Assembly (NCBI GenBank): GCA_035578905.1
Contig: JAQJVL010000739.1
Coordinates: 1 to 64,000 of the forward strand
DNA: 64,000 nt
Direction of reading: 5' to 3'
Source of the DNA: Stictocephala bisonia
Taxonomy: Eukaryota > Arthropoda > Insecta > Hemiptera > Membracidae
Positions 35,167 through 47,003 of the stretch are shown piece by piece (positions within the stretch are counted from its first letter, which is position 1; every line of letters starts with the position of its first letter). A program made the translations under genes and the position numbers. The notes below the pieces were generated by a model. It saw only the letters and a program-made list of their open reading frames with translations, had not been told where the DNA came from and made no database searches.

Positions 35167-35642
35167 AGTTTCTTGGTAAACAACCTTCTTCATATAAGTG
35201 ACGACAGAATACATATTGGCGACGTTACCTGCCTGTGCTGCAAACATCAATAACGAAGATATCTATGATACACCGACCACAAACAATATTAGAACTGTTT
35301 CCCTCACTATCTCTTCTTATATGTTGACACCCTTCATATCTAATTTTATTTCATTCAATTATGTATATTTTTTTAACTCAATTTAAAACAGGTAGGCCAA
35401 TGCACTTATAGCAGGATGAAGACTTCTCCACTCTATAATGTATTCAAGTTTTTATTAAGTTCAAGGTAGTTTTAATATTGTAATTGTGAGTGTAGCTCTT
35501 AGTGTTTTATGAAAAATATTTATAGATTATTAGAGTAGCCTATAATGGGCAACAAAAATTGGTTTTAGTAATAGGTAGGTTCAGATCGTCATTTTAAATA
35601 AGATGTGCTGTGTTGATTCGAAATGTAAATCCGCCTGTAAAT
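35167..35642. other. AT-rich spacer
   Basis: A 62-codon frame (35198-35386) has no recognisable domain. Confidence 0.35.
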
Positions 35643-35760
35643 ATAAAACAAGTGATGGTCACCCAACACATATTTTTATGATATAAGTACAAAATAGTTT
35701 GGTGATCGATTTCTGTAAACTACGTTTACCTTTCTCAGACCTGAAGAATTCACTAATGAA
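35643..35760 (-). mobile_element. Single-arm copy of the 7.8-kb palindrome family
   Basis: The order matches the left arm of 7842-8114 (GTCACCCAACACA...ATATAAGTACAAAAT...GGTGATCGATTTCTG...CAGACC...ATTCACTAATGAA). The inner hairpin is GTAAAC-TAC-GTTTAC (35715-35729), a different stem sequence that still pairs perfectly. Confidence 0.8.
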
Positions 35761-36064
35761 AAACATTGGTAAATATACGAAGAATGCATGATGTTTTTAC
35801 AAAATCACCATTATGATATTAATTTGATAGAATGGAGAAAGTGTAGACATATCTAGTTTCACTAACACCGCCATTTGTCTCAAATCCCGTGATCAGGTAG
35901 TAAGACAAACCATACATATTTGTAAACAAGCAACGTCTACAATTAGCGTTTCCAATATGTTTGTCAGAAATGTCATTCAAATATACACAATCTTCTTTCT
36001 TGCATCTAAATTTTCTAAAAGTAAAAAATGAAATTAGGATATTTTAACATTTTTGCAAAATATT
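35761..36064. other. AT-rich spacer
   Basis: Nothing recognisable. Confidence 0.35.
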
Positions 36065-37912
36065 TAAGGAACAGGATATCTCGAGTAATGTTGAGGTCAG
36101 AGATAAGGAATGTTTCCACCCAAGTGGGCTCCCACAGAAACTGATTCGTCACCCTTCACAACAACACTTGAACAGGAAATCTCAAGTAATGTTGAGGTCA
36201 GTGATAAGGCGCTTCTCCGCCCAAGTGGGCTCCCACAGAAAGTGATGCGTCAAACCTTCACAGCCGACCTCACCAAACACTTGAACAAGATACCTGGAGT
36301 AATGATGACGTTAGTGATAAGTCGCTTCTCTGCCCAAGTGGGCTCCCAAATAAACTGATAAGTCATACCATTGATTTTATACACAAATAGATTTCCCATC
36401 CAATGTTAAATTTTGAGTCTCAAAATATCAGCTGTTTTTGTGGTCCATTGTGGAGCGCTAGTGTAGTCCCATGTAGATGTAATGCAGTTTAAACCAGTTG
36501 TGGTTGCGGGCCTCACTAACTAACAAAATATTCCAATTAGATGGTTAGATAAATTACTGCCACAAATATTCCAATTAGATGGTTTATCTATTGTAGGTTT
36601 ATATAATCAATGGTCATACCTTCACTGCCGAGCTCACTCAAAACTGGAAGAGGATACTTCGAGTAATGTTGAGGTCAATGATAAGACAGTGATAAGGCAC
36701 GTTTCCACCCAAGTGAGCTCCCACAGAAACTGATACGTCACGCCTCTACAACCAACCTCACTACAACAATGGAACAGAATGCCTCGAATAATGTTGAGGT
36801 CAGTGATAAGGCGCTTATCCGCCCAAGTGGGCTCCAACTAAACTAATAAGTCATATCTTCACTGCCGACCCAGCTACAAAACTGGAACAGAATACCTCGA
36901 ATTGTGTTGAGGTTAGTGATAAGACACGTCTCCACCCAAGTGGCTCCCACAGAACAGGATACATAGAGTAATGTTGACGTCAGTGATAAGGCACGTCTCA
37001 ACCCAAGTGGGCTCCCACAGAACAGGATATCTCGAGTAATGTTGAGGTCAGTGATAAGAGAGGCCTCCACCCAAGTGGGCTCCCACAGAACAACAAGATA
37101 CCTCGAATAATGTTGAGGCCAGTGTTAAGGCACGACGTCTCCACCCAAGTAGGCACCAACAGAACCGGATATCTCGAGTAATGTTGAGGCCAGTGATAAA
37201 GCGCTTCTCCGCCCAAGTGGGCTCCCACAGAAACTGACACGTCACACCTTCAACAGCGATCTCACCACAACACTGCAACAGGATATCTCGAGTAATGTTG
37301 AGGTCAGTAATAAGGCGCGTCTTCACCCCAACTGAGCTCCCAGAGAACTAGATACCTCGAGTAATGTTGAGGTCAGTAATAAGGCGCGTCTTCACCCCAA
37401 ATTGGCTCCCAGAGAACTAGATACCTCGAGTAATGTTGAGGTTAGTAATAAGGCGCGTCTTCACCCCAAATGGGCTCCCAGAGAACTAGATACCTCGAGT
37501 AATGTTGAGGTCAGTAATAAGGCGCGTTTTCACCCCAAATGGACTCCTAGAGAACTAGATACCTCGAGTAATGTTGAGGTCAGTAATAAGGCGCGTCTTC
37601 ACCCCAAATGGGCTCCTAGAGAACTAGATACCTCGAGTAATGTTGAGGTCAGTAATAAGGCGCGTCTTCACCCCAAATGGACTCCCAAAGAACTAGATAC
37701 CTCGAGTAATGTTGAGGTCAGTGATAAGGCGCGTCTTCACCCCAAATGGGCTCGCAGAGAACTAGATACCTCGAGTAATGTTGAGGTCAGTAATAAGGCG
37801 CGTCTTCACTCCAAATGGGCTTCCAGAGAACTAGATACCTTGATTAATGTTGAGGTCAGTGATAAGGCGCTTCTCCGCCCAAGTGGGCTCCCACAGAAAC
37901 TGGTACGTCACA
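36065..37912 (+). repeat. 69-bp satellite (composite), about 26 unit equivalents
   Basis: The core GATACCTCGAGTAATGTTGAGG plus TCAGTGATAAGGCGCGTCTTC and CCCAAGTGGGCTCCCACAGAAC repeats with a 69-bp period from about 37340 to 37850. The earlier part (36065-37330) has longer units carrying an extra ACGTCACACCTTCAC...CTCACCACAACACTGGAACAG segment. A spacer of about 200 bp without units lies at 36360-36600. 69 bp is 23 codons, so a 177-codon frame (37402-37935) of 23-residue repeats (core DTSSNVEVSNKARLHPKW) stays open. I judge this to be satellite, not a gene. Confidence 0.9.
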
Positions 37913-38818
37913 CCCATCGATGTATACTACTTTAACTGGATCGCGTACTCCGTTCCGTGAATGAGAGCCGGCCCACTACCCCCACCACAGTAATGGTGCC
38001 CAGCGCTGCCCAACTGAGTTGTCTTAGCAACGCTAGAAATAATTTAACATTAAAGTTGAAATGTTTTGCTAATTGCCAATATAGCTAAGTCAGTACTAAG
38101 TGTATAGTTTAAGAAACATCTCAGGAAAGTTTTATGATCCATAAACAATTAATTATAGAGGCCTAAAGAAGAAATTGAATGACAAATTCTGTAGTATATA
38201 TGTTATTGACTGTCACAACATAAAGCATTCTTAACTGTTACATAAATAAAAATTAGTTTTTCTTTTGATATATATTAAATTTGTACATTTAAATAAATTT
38301 TAAATATATTACTTGTACTGCATTGAACAGTAAAGTCTGATGGCTTAAATCTCTTCCTTTTTTTAGCATATTTCCACAATAGTTGTTATAGTTTCGGATT
38401 TTGTGGAATACTATTTAATACAATTTTTAATAACAAAACAAAATAATTTCACTAATTATTGACTACAATTATAATCCTTCCTGGTGAGCTATTAGAAAAA
38501 AACGTAAAACTAACAGGATTACAAACATAAATATTTGGATAAAGAGTTTAACATTTTTGTTATTAACTCTAGGAACTTCTGGTAACTCACAAAATAAAAT
38601 ATCATATTATTAACTAAATTATGAAAAGACGTGCTTTAAATGTAACAATTTTAATATAAATTTAATACAATTTAGCTGCAGGTTAAGTTTATACACAACT
38701 TCTTATTTCCTCGTACTTTGCTATGGGATAAAAATTTAAACTGTAATATACAAATTTTCTTAAAATAAATTTTTAATTAGGGGACTCCCCTAAACTATTC
38801 ACGTGCCAACCCTCATCA
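37913..38818. other. AT-rich spacer
   Basis: No gene signal beyond a short GC patch at 37935-38030. Confidence 0.4.
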
Positions 38819-39185
38819 ATGAGACGTTTCAATAGAACGCTACAAAGAAGCAATGCTTACACCACCATAAACACTACAAACCTAACAGCTGTAATATGTG
38901 TCATTAAAAACCCTGTGGTATTGATGGTAGGTGAATCCATGGTAACTAAAACATACGGTAAGTATCACGCGTATCTTCCCCCACTACTTTCGAATCAGCA
39001 TGACGTCACATGGGCGAAGTGGAATAACAGATGATGACACATGAAGTTTAAGTATGAGCTTATTGACCGGATTTCTCAGCTGATACATCAGCAATCCTGT
39101 CTAGTTTAAAGGTGTCAATCTCAACAAATTCAGCTCGAAGAGGCTCAAAAGGAAATAAGTAATCTTAAACAACTCGTGGAGAGAC
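38819..39185 (+). pseudogene. Possible retroelement ORF1 remnant with coiled-coil segment
   Basis: A frame at 38819-39034 precedes a glutamine/lysine-rich, heptad-like stretch (LEEAQKEISNLKQLVERQD, about 39132-39190). That stretch reads in frame into the first unit of the 106-bp array (VAVQTEVQQDW). Coiled coils of this kind are common in LINE ORF1 proteins, but no zinc knuckle or RRM is visible, so the assignment is tentative. Confidence 0.35.
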
Positions 39186-40552
39186 AAGACGTGGCAGTCC
39201 AGACCGAGGTACAACAAGACTGGATTGGCTTCGTCGGAGAGCCCAGCTCACCAGACGTCTTGCGAGGTGTGTGTCATACTACGTGAAGAGACAAGATGTG
39301 GCAGTCCAGACCGAGGTACAACAAGACTGGATTGGCTTCGTCGGAGAGCCCAGCTCACCAGACGTCTTGCGAGGTGTGTGTCATACTACGTGAAGAGACA
39401 AGATGTGGCAGTCCAGACCGAGGTACAACAGATTGGATTGGCTCCTTCGGAGAGCCCAGCTCACCAGACGTCTTGCGAGGTGTGTGTCATACTACGTGAA
39501 GAGACAAAATGTGGCAGTCCAGACCCGAGGTACAACAGACTGAATTGGCTTCGTCGGAGAGCCCAGCTCACCAGACGTCTTGCGAGGTGTGTGTCATACT
39601 ACGTGAAGAGACAAAATGTGGCAGTCCAGACCCGAGGTACAACAGACTGAATTGGCTTCGTCGGAGAGCCCAGCTCACCAGACGTCTTGCGAGGTGTATG
39701 TCATACTACGTGAAGAGACAAGATGTGGCAGTCCAGACCCGAGGTATAACAGACTGAATTGGCTTCGTCGGAGAGCCTAGCTCACCAGACGTCTTGCGAG
39801 GTGTGTGTCATACTACGTGAAGAGACAAGATGTGGCAGTCCAGACCGAGGTACAACAGATTGGATTGGCTTCGTCGGAGAGCCCAGCTCACCAGACGTCT
39901 TGCGAGGTGTGTGTCATACTACGTGAAGAGACAAGATGTGGCAGTCCAGACCGAGGTATAACAGACTGAATTGGCTTCGTCGGAGAGCCCAGCTCACCAG
40001 ACGTCTTGCGAGGTGTGTGTCATACTACGTGAAGAGACAAGATGTGGCAGTCCAGACCGAGGTACAACAGATTGGATTGGCTTCTTCGGAGAGCCCAGCT
40101 CACCAGGCTTCTTGCGAGGTGTGTGTCATACTACGTGAAGAGACAAGATGTGGCAGTCCAGACCGAGGTATAACAGACTGAATTGGCTTCGTCGGAGAGC
40201 CCAGCTCACCAGACGTCTTGCGAGGTGTGTGTCATACTACGTGAAGAGACAAGATGTGGCAGTCCAGACCGAGGTACAACAGATTGGATTGGCTTCTTCG
40301 GAGAGCCCAGCTCACCAGGCTTCTTGCGAGGTGTGTGTCATACTACGTGAAGAGACAAGATGTGGCAGTCCAGACCGAGGTACAACAGACTGAATTGGCT
40401 TCTTCGGAGAGCCTAGCTCACCAGACGTCTTGCGAGGTGTGTGTCATACTACGTGAAGAGACAAGATGTGGCAGTCCAGACCGAGGTACAACAGACTGGG
40501 TTGGCTTCGTCGGAGAGCCCAGCTCACCAGACGTCTTGCGAGGTGTGTGTCA
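39184..40552 (+). repeat. 106/107-bp tandem array, about 13 copies
   Basis: The unit runs AGACAAGATGTGGCAGTCCA...GTGTGTCATACTACGTGAAG with a 106-bp period (107 where CCCGAGG replaces CCGAGG). Variants alternate (CAGACTGAATTGG / CAGATTGGATTGG, GACGTC / GGCTTC). The pairs at 39936-40147 and 40148-40359 are close copies of each other, so a two-unit block has been amplified. It is GC-rich compared with the flanks. The many 60-140-codon frames in this stretch are repeat by-products. Confidence 0.93.
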
Positions 40553-41744
40553 TATGTTTGTCGAACACAATAAAGATTATTTCTATCTTTACGGAAATGT
40601 GTGGAATAGATTCCCTGGACAATTCCGTTTGTTATAATTTATTTTTTAAGAAGTTTTAATTTATATAAGAATTGACACTTTTGATTCGGAGTAAGGCAGA
40701 CATACATTGTAATGATTATACTTAAACAATTAATTAATTTATATTTCATGAATTACAAAAATACTTAAATTATGTGTCATTAAATTAAAACATTAAAAAC
40801 AAATGAACATTTTATTACAACCGTGTCTACAAAAATAAACCCGGCAGACTGTTTAATATTTCTGTTGATTCTATTATACTAGAGAAGTCTGGGGTGTCCA
40901 TGTTGGCTGGTAATCATTGTGCGTATGTTGTGTGGGGGAGAGAACTGAGTATCAGGCTTGTCAATTAGCTGAAAATCAGACCAGCACTACGTGGTTCGGA
41001 TTCCACGTAAAGCTGTAGGTCCCTTAGTTGCCCTGGCTGTTGGGCTATTAATACATTGCTCTTTCTGAGGGACAGCTGTACTCAGTTAGAACCCAAACTA
41101 CACTCATCCACACTCATCCTACACTCATATAACCATTCATATTCGCCTTAAAATACCAACAACGTTGTGTCAGTGTCTCATATGTAAGAATGTAAGAATT
41201 TAAAAAAATTAATGATCGATGCTCTCAATAAAATCAACTGTGAATGGTTTTAAGAACGCTTTGGTTTAACTCCGCATAATTTAAAATGGTTCCTTATCCC
41301 ACCATAACCACATAATACGAAGACATATTCGTTAACTATTTCGTGGACTCATAAGTTATCAATCAATTTACTGTATTCATAAAACTACGACGAAAAGGAA
41401 GGGATTATGTCAGGAATGCCATGCAAAACGGTGCCGCGCGGTGTCTGTGTAATAGCACTGATTTTACTATACATAGATTTTATATAGTAAAATCAATGGT
41501 AATAGTTACGGAAAAATTAAGAAAAAAAAAAAAACAGAAATGTAGCGGAAGCAATAATGATACAGTTTTAAATAATAGAACAATTTTAAAAAAGAATTAA
41601 AAAATAATCAAAGCGGTTAGTTGAACTAGGCCCGACGTAAAGATATTACATTATAAATTTTAAGAAGTTATCAGAAAACTCAGTTTATTTATTAACAAAC
41701 ATGTTTAAACCTACAATGAAAAAAGTAGATTCTCGGGCATATTG
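40553..41744. other. AT-rich spacer with a weak SINE-like B box
   Basis: GGTTCGGATTCC (about 40993-41004) is a good Pol III B box and is followed by a GTAGGTCCC body resembling insect SINEs, but no clear A box precedes it. A 13-bp hairpin (TGATTTTACTATA, 41459-41495) is also present. No gene. Confidence 0.35.
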
Positions 41745-41930
41745 TGAAGCATTGTAGTAGTGAGAAACCGAGTTGTTCGTACTGTGCGGAAGAACACGAT
41801 TACAAGGATTGCCCCAATAAGGAGAAGAAGGACAGGGTGTGTTGTGCGAACTTCAAAAGAGAAGGAAGAGTGGATGACAAACATGTTGCAGGTTGGCTCG
41901 TCAACATTATTTTCTAAATGATACTACGAA
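41745..41930 (+). pseudogene. LINE ORF1 zinc-knuckle fragment
   Basis: A short reading stretch, KHCSSEKPSCSYCAEEHDYK and on, has a CCHC-type knuckle (Cys 41774, Cys 41783, His 41795, Cys 41810; CX2CX3HX4C). KDCPNKEKKDRVCCANFKR follows, a pattern common in ORF1 proteins of insect non-LTR retrotransposons. Neighbouring sequence is AT-rich and non-coding, so only this nucleic-acid-binding module survives. Confidence 0.6.
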
Positions 41931-42770
41931 ATTCTGGTGCTGCAGTATTATGACATTGCCAACGGAACGTCATAGAATTGTGATTCAAGTTTTGTGACCA
42001 AATAGTCTTCATTTGGTAAGAAGATTGAGTTATTAATTTATTTTATTTATCAATGGTTTAGTTTTTAGTATTTGTATTGGAGCGAGCTATTCTAATTATC
42101 TAGGGGAGGCAATGTGACCGTAGGAATGCGGGAGGGCCGACGGTCAATGGCAATGTTTCGACAACAGAGGATTAGGCCTCCCCAGTATACCTGGACCGGT
42201 GCATCTTAATGTGGCGAAAAGTGTAAGTGCCGACAGTATTCGTTTTTATAAAAATGGATACAGTTTTTCAATCGAAAAATGACAAAGCCACTGATGAATT
42301 AAAATACCGAATTTAATTTAGCACAGACGGTTGGAATGAGGTAGGTGGCCCACTATCACTATACTTACGCAGAGAGAAATGTTCCCAAGAAGAAGGTGTT
42401 TTATCACCGGCAGTTCGCCACGCAATCGACGGCCGGGACCACGCCCTACACTACTGCCGTTCAATCTCGTTTCCTCCAGTCATCCACTTCCGGAGTTTCC
42501 ACTACTCGGAAGACCCTCCCTGTCACAGCAATCTGAGCCATTACCCCACCCACCCCCACCTGCTGTTAGTGCTGTTTGTTCGCGTGCTGTGTCGCCTTTA
42601 ACGTTACTATAAACCTGTTATGACTGTTATAAGTATCATTAAGTGGAGCCCCAACTTAATAAGTACATCTGGTACACTACTTAGGAAATCTTGTTGATGA
42701 TTAAAAGCAACCCATCAGTATCACTGTTTTCATTGAAAACTTCACTTGGATACTTCAAAGAATGTTTAAT
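41931..42770. other. Spacer with a GC-richer unidentified patch
   Basis: The patch at about 42330-42600 is GC-rich and open in two frames (42345-42536 and 42379-42612), but neither product matches a family I recognise. It could be the end of the neighbouring retroelement ORF1. Confidence 0.3.
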
Positions 42771-43581
42771 CAGGGTGTCCAGTAAACCTTCTTAAACAAA
42801 TTCCCTGACTTTTCCCTGACCGATCCGTGATTTCATAAAAAATTTCCCTGACCCCAAATCGACATAGTTACATACACGTCTATTTAACTTAACAGTAATA
42901 TTATGTACTATCATGTACATACATTATGTTATTTACAGTCAATTACAATTAGTAATTACCGAAATATCAATATTTCAAACACATATTTTTATTGATAGCC
43001 GTAATAATTAAATTCAGAACTATTACCTACAATAATTATTCTTTTTAAACTATTTTATAAAAATAGAGGTAGAATTAAAAAATGTTTATAATTAGCCTTG
43101 AGTAAAAAACAAAAATAACTTTTATTCTATTGTTAAATTATGAAAATTTTCAATGCCTTGAAAAACTGCGCTGTATTATAATTTCCCCAAAACCAGCATA
43201 CATTTGATGTCTGACTTATTTAACAAGTACTAATCAGACAATTATATCAGTAAGTTTTAAACTTTTAGCGATATTAAACTAGTTGCATGAGGTCGAACAA
43301 GCATAAGCAAACCAATTAAGTAGCTTTTTCATAATTTAGAATATTAAATGGCATATAAACTTAACATTTAGTACTGAACAAAGTAAAGGATATTTTTGTA
43401 GCGCACCAAAGTATATAGCGACTACTACAAATCACAACTCACTGGTGTTCTTGTTAGGATTTTCCAGGATTTGTTTCAAATTCCCTGATTTTTCCCTGAT
43501 TTTTCCCTGATTTTTCCAGGTCATTTCAAATTACCTGACTTTTCAAGGTTTTCCCTATTTTCCCTGTTGCTGGACACCCTG
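42771..43581. mobile_element. MITE with CAGGGTGTCCAG ends, 811 bp
   Basis: Perfect 12-bp terminal inverted repeats CAGGGTGTCCAG / CTGGACACCCTG. Subterminal regions are full of TTCCCTGACTTTTCCCTGA-type repeats facing inward on both sides. Both flanks read TTAAT (42766-42770 and 43582-43586), so the target duplication is 5 bp or TTAA. The termini resemble hAT or Kolobok ends; the short TTAA(T) duplication favours Kolobok-like over hAT. No ORF. Confidence 0.82.
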
Positions 43582-43814
43582 TTAATAGATAACTGGCAGG
43601 GACGTACCCAGAACTCAATTTTGGGGGTTGTCCAATTAGGGATCTGAGCCAAATTTTTTTTAGGCAAAATTCCTATTTCCTAAAATAGCTCGTTTTAATA
43701 TACTTCAGATTATAGAGACTAAGTCCGAGAAACTAGTTTGCATTTAAAATTATCATTGATTAATCCTTAATCTGCATTTTATTTTTGGTGCTCAAGTCGA
43801 GTTCAGAGTGACTC

Positions 43815-43885
43815 AATTCCTTTGTGAGTCCCTCCGGTCTGAGGATAGGATAGTACATATGGTTTACTCACCACAATACTTTTCT
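43815..43885 (+). mobile_element. Degenerate arm of the palindrome family
   Basis: CAATTCCTTTGTGAGTCCCTCCGGTCTGAGGA...GGTTTACTCACCACAATA follows the order of the right arm of 7981-8114, but the hairpin and GAAA segment have decayed. Confidence 0.6.
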
Positions 43886-45193
43886 ATATTAACCCTGAGT
43901 TGTATAATGTACACTTGTAATACATATTGGTCTAGTGGTACTAGTTGTTATTCTTTTCCCCAGTTCCGTTCCTGCTTGTGAGGACATCTACACATTGTGT
44001 CTGAAAGTACTGTAGACAACTACTGTGTTCAATCAAAGATCATATATGATGGTGATCATTTCTTGCTTTACTGAAAACCTTCCTGTTTTCAGGCGTGCAT
44101 GAAAGAGAGCCTTTGTATTTTTAACAAAGATCCTTTATATTTTAACACTATAAATTTCATGGTTGGCTGCTAAATAATCCATTTTACTCTCTTACTGACT
44201 TCATGGCAGTCAGTGACATTTATATTTGATCTTTAACCAATTTAACCAAACGGAATTAAATTGTTTTATGCCTCTTGTTTGTTAATAGTTGAAGGGGTTA
44301 GTGGATCAAGGAGGTATGTGACAAAAGTAAGTTTTGAGATATTTAACTTCAAAATCTTTATGCTGAACTGTTTCAATATTTAATATTATAGACCCCCCCC
44401 CCCCTATTATTATGGCTATTGGTGGTAGAATAATTGCCCAAATGTTTTTGTTTCACTAATTCAAATATTTTATATTTTTAAAAATATAAAAGTGTACATA
44501 GCTCCTTCTTCCACTATGTCAGTATCATTTTTATAATACATTATTAAATAAGGAAGTAACTGATATTGCAAAAAAAAAAAAAAAAAAACAAATATATTTC
44601 TGGAAATAATGATTTAATTAGACACATTATTGTAAATGTTATAATTTAAAGTTTGGGATTGGTCAATTATCTGCTGATACCACCACCGATGATGTTCTGG
44701 TATATATTTTAGTTGTTCTTTTATGTTTTCAATCTTTTCCTTTTTTTTTAGTGATTCAATTGGTCTCATTACTCTTGTAATGCTAATGGTTCTTCAAAAT
44801 TGAAATGTTGTTTGCGGGATTTGCAGATATCAACTTTCATTAAAGGTGTATACCGGTACTTGTCAGAGCAGGTTTTATATAGATAAGATCCGTATTAATT
44901 ATTTAAAATCAAATTTCCTAATTTGTAGTACAGCTACACAATTTAAAATAAATGATGAGCAAGACCAGTCCTGTGAGGGTCTGTTTTTAAAATTTGGGAG
45001 TAATCGGGAAAATAGGTTCTTAATGGTGTATGTACTAAGAAAGTCCAAATTTGCATTTTCGTGGTGATGTATTTATAACCATAACATAATTTCAATTAAA
45101 GAACTACTGTACTTGGGAGGCATTTAATAGCTGATATAAAGACATTTCAATAAAAAAAAAAAATCGAAAAATTTGTTTGACCAAACAGCCTTA
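43886..45193. other. AT-rich spacer with homopolymers
   Basis: A C run (about 44393-44404) and an A run (about 44570-44588). The 73-codon frame at 44846-45067 is unrecognised. Confidence 0.4.
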
Positions 45194-45550
45194 AGAGTCT
45201 GCAGAGGTTGTCGGACATGTTGGTTTTAATCCCATTAGAACAATGTTAATTTCGAATCCATATTTTTTTGTTAGTTATTGACCAAAAGTTGTGTATGAGG
45301 TGTCAATTTACACATTATCATATTGCATATTGGGTTTGCTTTTGATATTTTGAATACATAATCCTAATTTTGAAAAATAGGCAAAAATAAAAATTCAAAC
45401 TAAATATTTTTTTTATTTTTTTCTATAAAACCAATTAGGAGTTCACAAAGAAATTCCAACGCGCAATTTCATTCTTGATCAAATGAAATGTGTTTTAAAA
45501 AAACCTTTAAAAATAACATTTAATTTGGATAGTCGTGATCACATAGAAAA
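45194..45550. repeat. Dispersed repeat, copy 2 (related to 9265-9490)
   Basis: The first 60 bp is in the same orientation as at 9268-9313. The distal 190 bp (CCTATTTTTCAAAATT...GATCACATAGAA read on the minus strand) matches 9315-9480 in inverted orientation. This mixed arrangement suggests the full element has inverted parts or one copy was rearranged. Confidence 0.65.
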
Positions 45551-46580
45551 AAAATATTTTATATGAACAAAAGTACAGAAACAATTAGTTCTAACAAAAT
45601 TGATAATTTATCGACAGTAAGTAAATCTCTTTTTTTTACAGTGTGGTGCTATACAAAAATAATAAAAATCATATTATCTGTCAGAATTCCAAAATCATGA
45701 CAAAGATTGAAGAAGCACAAAGATACTATGAAGTGGTGAGGTGTAGTTGGACTCCTTCTGTTAAAGGACCATTGAAATGAAGGGTGCAGCTCTAGCCTTC
45801 ATTAACATTTCTGCCCTTGCAACCCCCTCCCTCCATGATAATTTACAATTCAGCACCTTCAAATTTATCAGGGATTTGATAAAGACCTATCTCAAATCCT
45901 TCTCAAAAACACTGTTAGTTAAACTGCAATTAGATCATAAAAGCTTAGAAGTAGTTTTTTTAATATTTCATAATGTTTGATTACTAACTATATGAGTCTT
46001 GGTTATAGTTGATTTCGAAACAGGGCAAGAATGTTTTTGCCTAGTACAAAATTTAATGTGACCACAACTAATTTGCAGTTGCCATATAACCATAGCAAAG
46101 TTCATAACTCTTCAACAAAGTAACATTAAGTTTTACTTTATTTGAAAGTTTACATTGATAATCTTTATTAGTTAAATTGTCCGATTGACTTCGTTTTTTT
46201 AGATTTATAATCAGTGAAAAAAGTAATTCCCAGTTAAACACTAAAAATATTTTAATTCACACTAAAAACATTAATTTTTACCCTCCTACATTCTTCCCAA
46301 TTGTGAGTCACCGGATGTAAAAATTAGAGAGGGCTGAAGCTGTGCGACGTTGCCGATATTAATTTTTTTCGAGTTTAGTCCACAAACCTCAGAGGTAAAT
46401 CTAGAATGGCTGGACTAGTGCACTGCCAACTATGGGTGGAGCTTGGTACTGACTGAACAACCAGTCTAGGCGCACAGCTAGACATAGGTGAGGAGTGAAG
46501 AATGGACTCTTTTATGAAATCATTGGTCTTATCAGTGTTTTCTTTTATGAAAACAGTTTTCTTGAGAAGTGTTAAATATC
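45551..46580. other. AT-rich spacer
   Basis: A 67-codon frame at 45777-45980 is unrecognised. Nothing else is visible. Confidence 0.4.
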
Positions 46581-46584
46581 TATT

Positions 46585-47003
46585 ATCACTATCAGCTGAT
46601 GTTTATTATTGTAAAATTTGTAGTAATACGATTAATAGCAACACCGCCACATGGGGGTATGGGTACTAGGTGGTGGTACCTTTCGAGCCGTTCCGACCAC
46701 ACCTTGCATGCGGGGTGGGGTTGGCAGACTGGTCCACATCTGGTATCAACTCTCACTTGTTAGATGCGTAAAGCTACCCTCTGCCACTAGGTGTTGGTCT
46801 ACCTACAGAACCAAGTAAGGGGGGCCCTAGACTAAGGTGTTAAGCGACCCATGCCGATAGTCTCGTGGTACTGGGGGCCTAATATTTAGTGCCTTGACGG
46901 AGCCTTCTGGGAATCAGGGGGCACCCATTCATAATTACCCCTTACTTCTCTAAACGGGTCACTAGGGAGGTGGACTGCAGCAACCCGGTACTCGTGGAAT
47001 TGT
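46585..47003 (+). other. GC-rich leader of a retroelement remnant
   Basis: Composition rises abruptly from AT-rich to GC-rich at about 46640 and stays high to 47700. The segment lacks a long frame and sits directly upstream of an ORF1-like frame, so I read it as a 5' UTR. Its first 40 bp resemble 17917-17955. Confidence 0.4.

Noticed and set aside
40993..41004. SINE based on B box GGTTCGGATTCC
   Set aside because: No convincing A box at the right distance, so it is only mentioned as a weak signal.
42345..42612. Two overlapping frames in a GC-rich patch as a gene
   Set aside because: Neither product resembles a known family and the frames overlap in different phases; left as unidentified.
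43606..43650. hAT-like left end CAGGGACGTACCCAG
   Set aside because: No matching right end or target duplication could be located, so no element is called.
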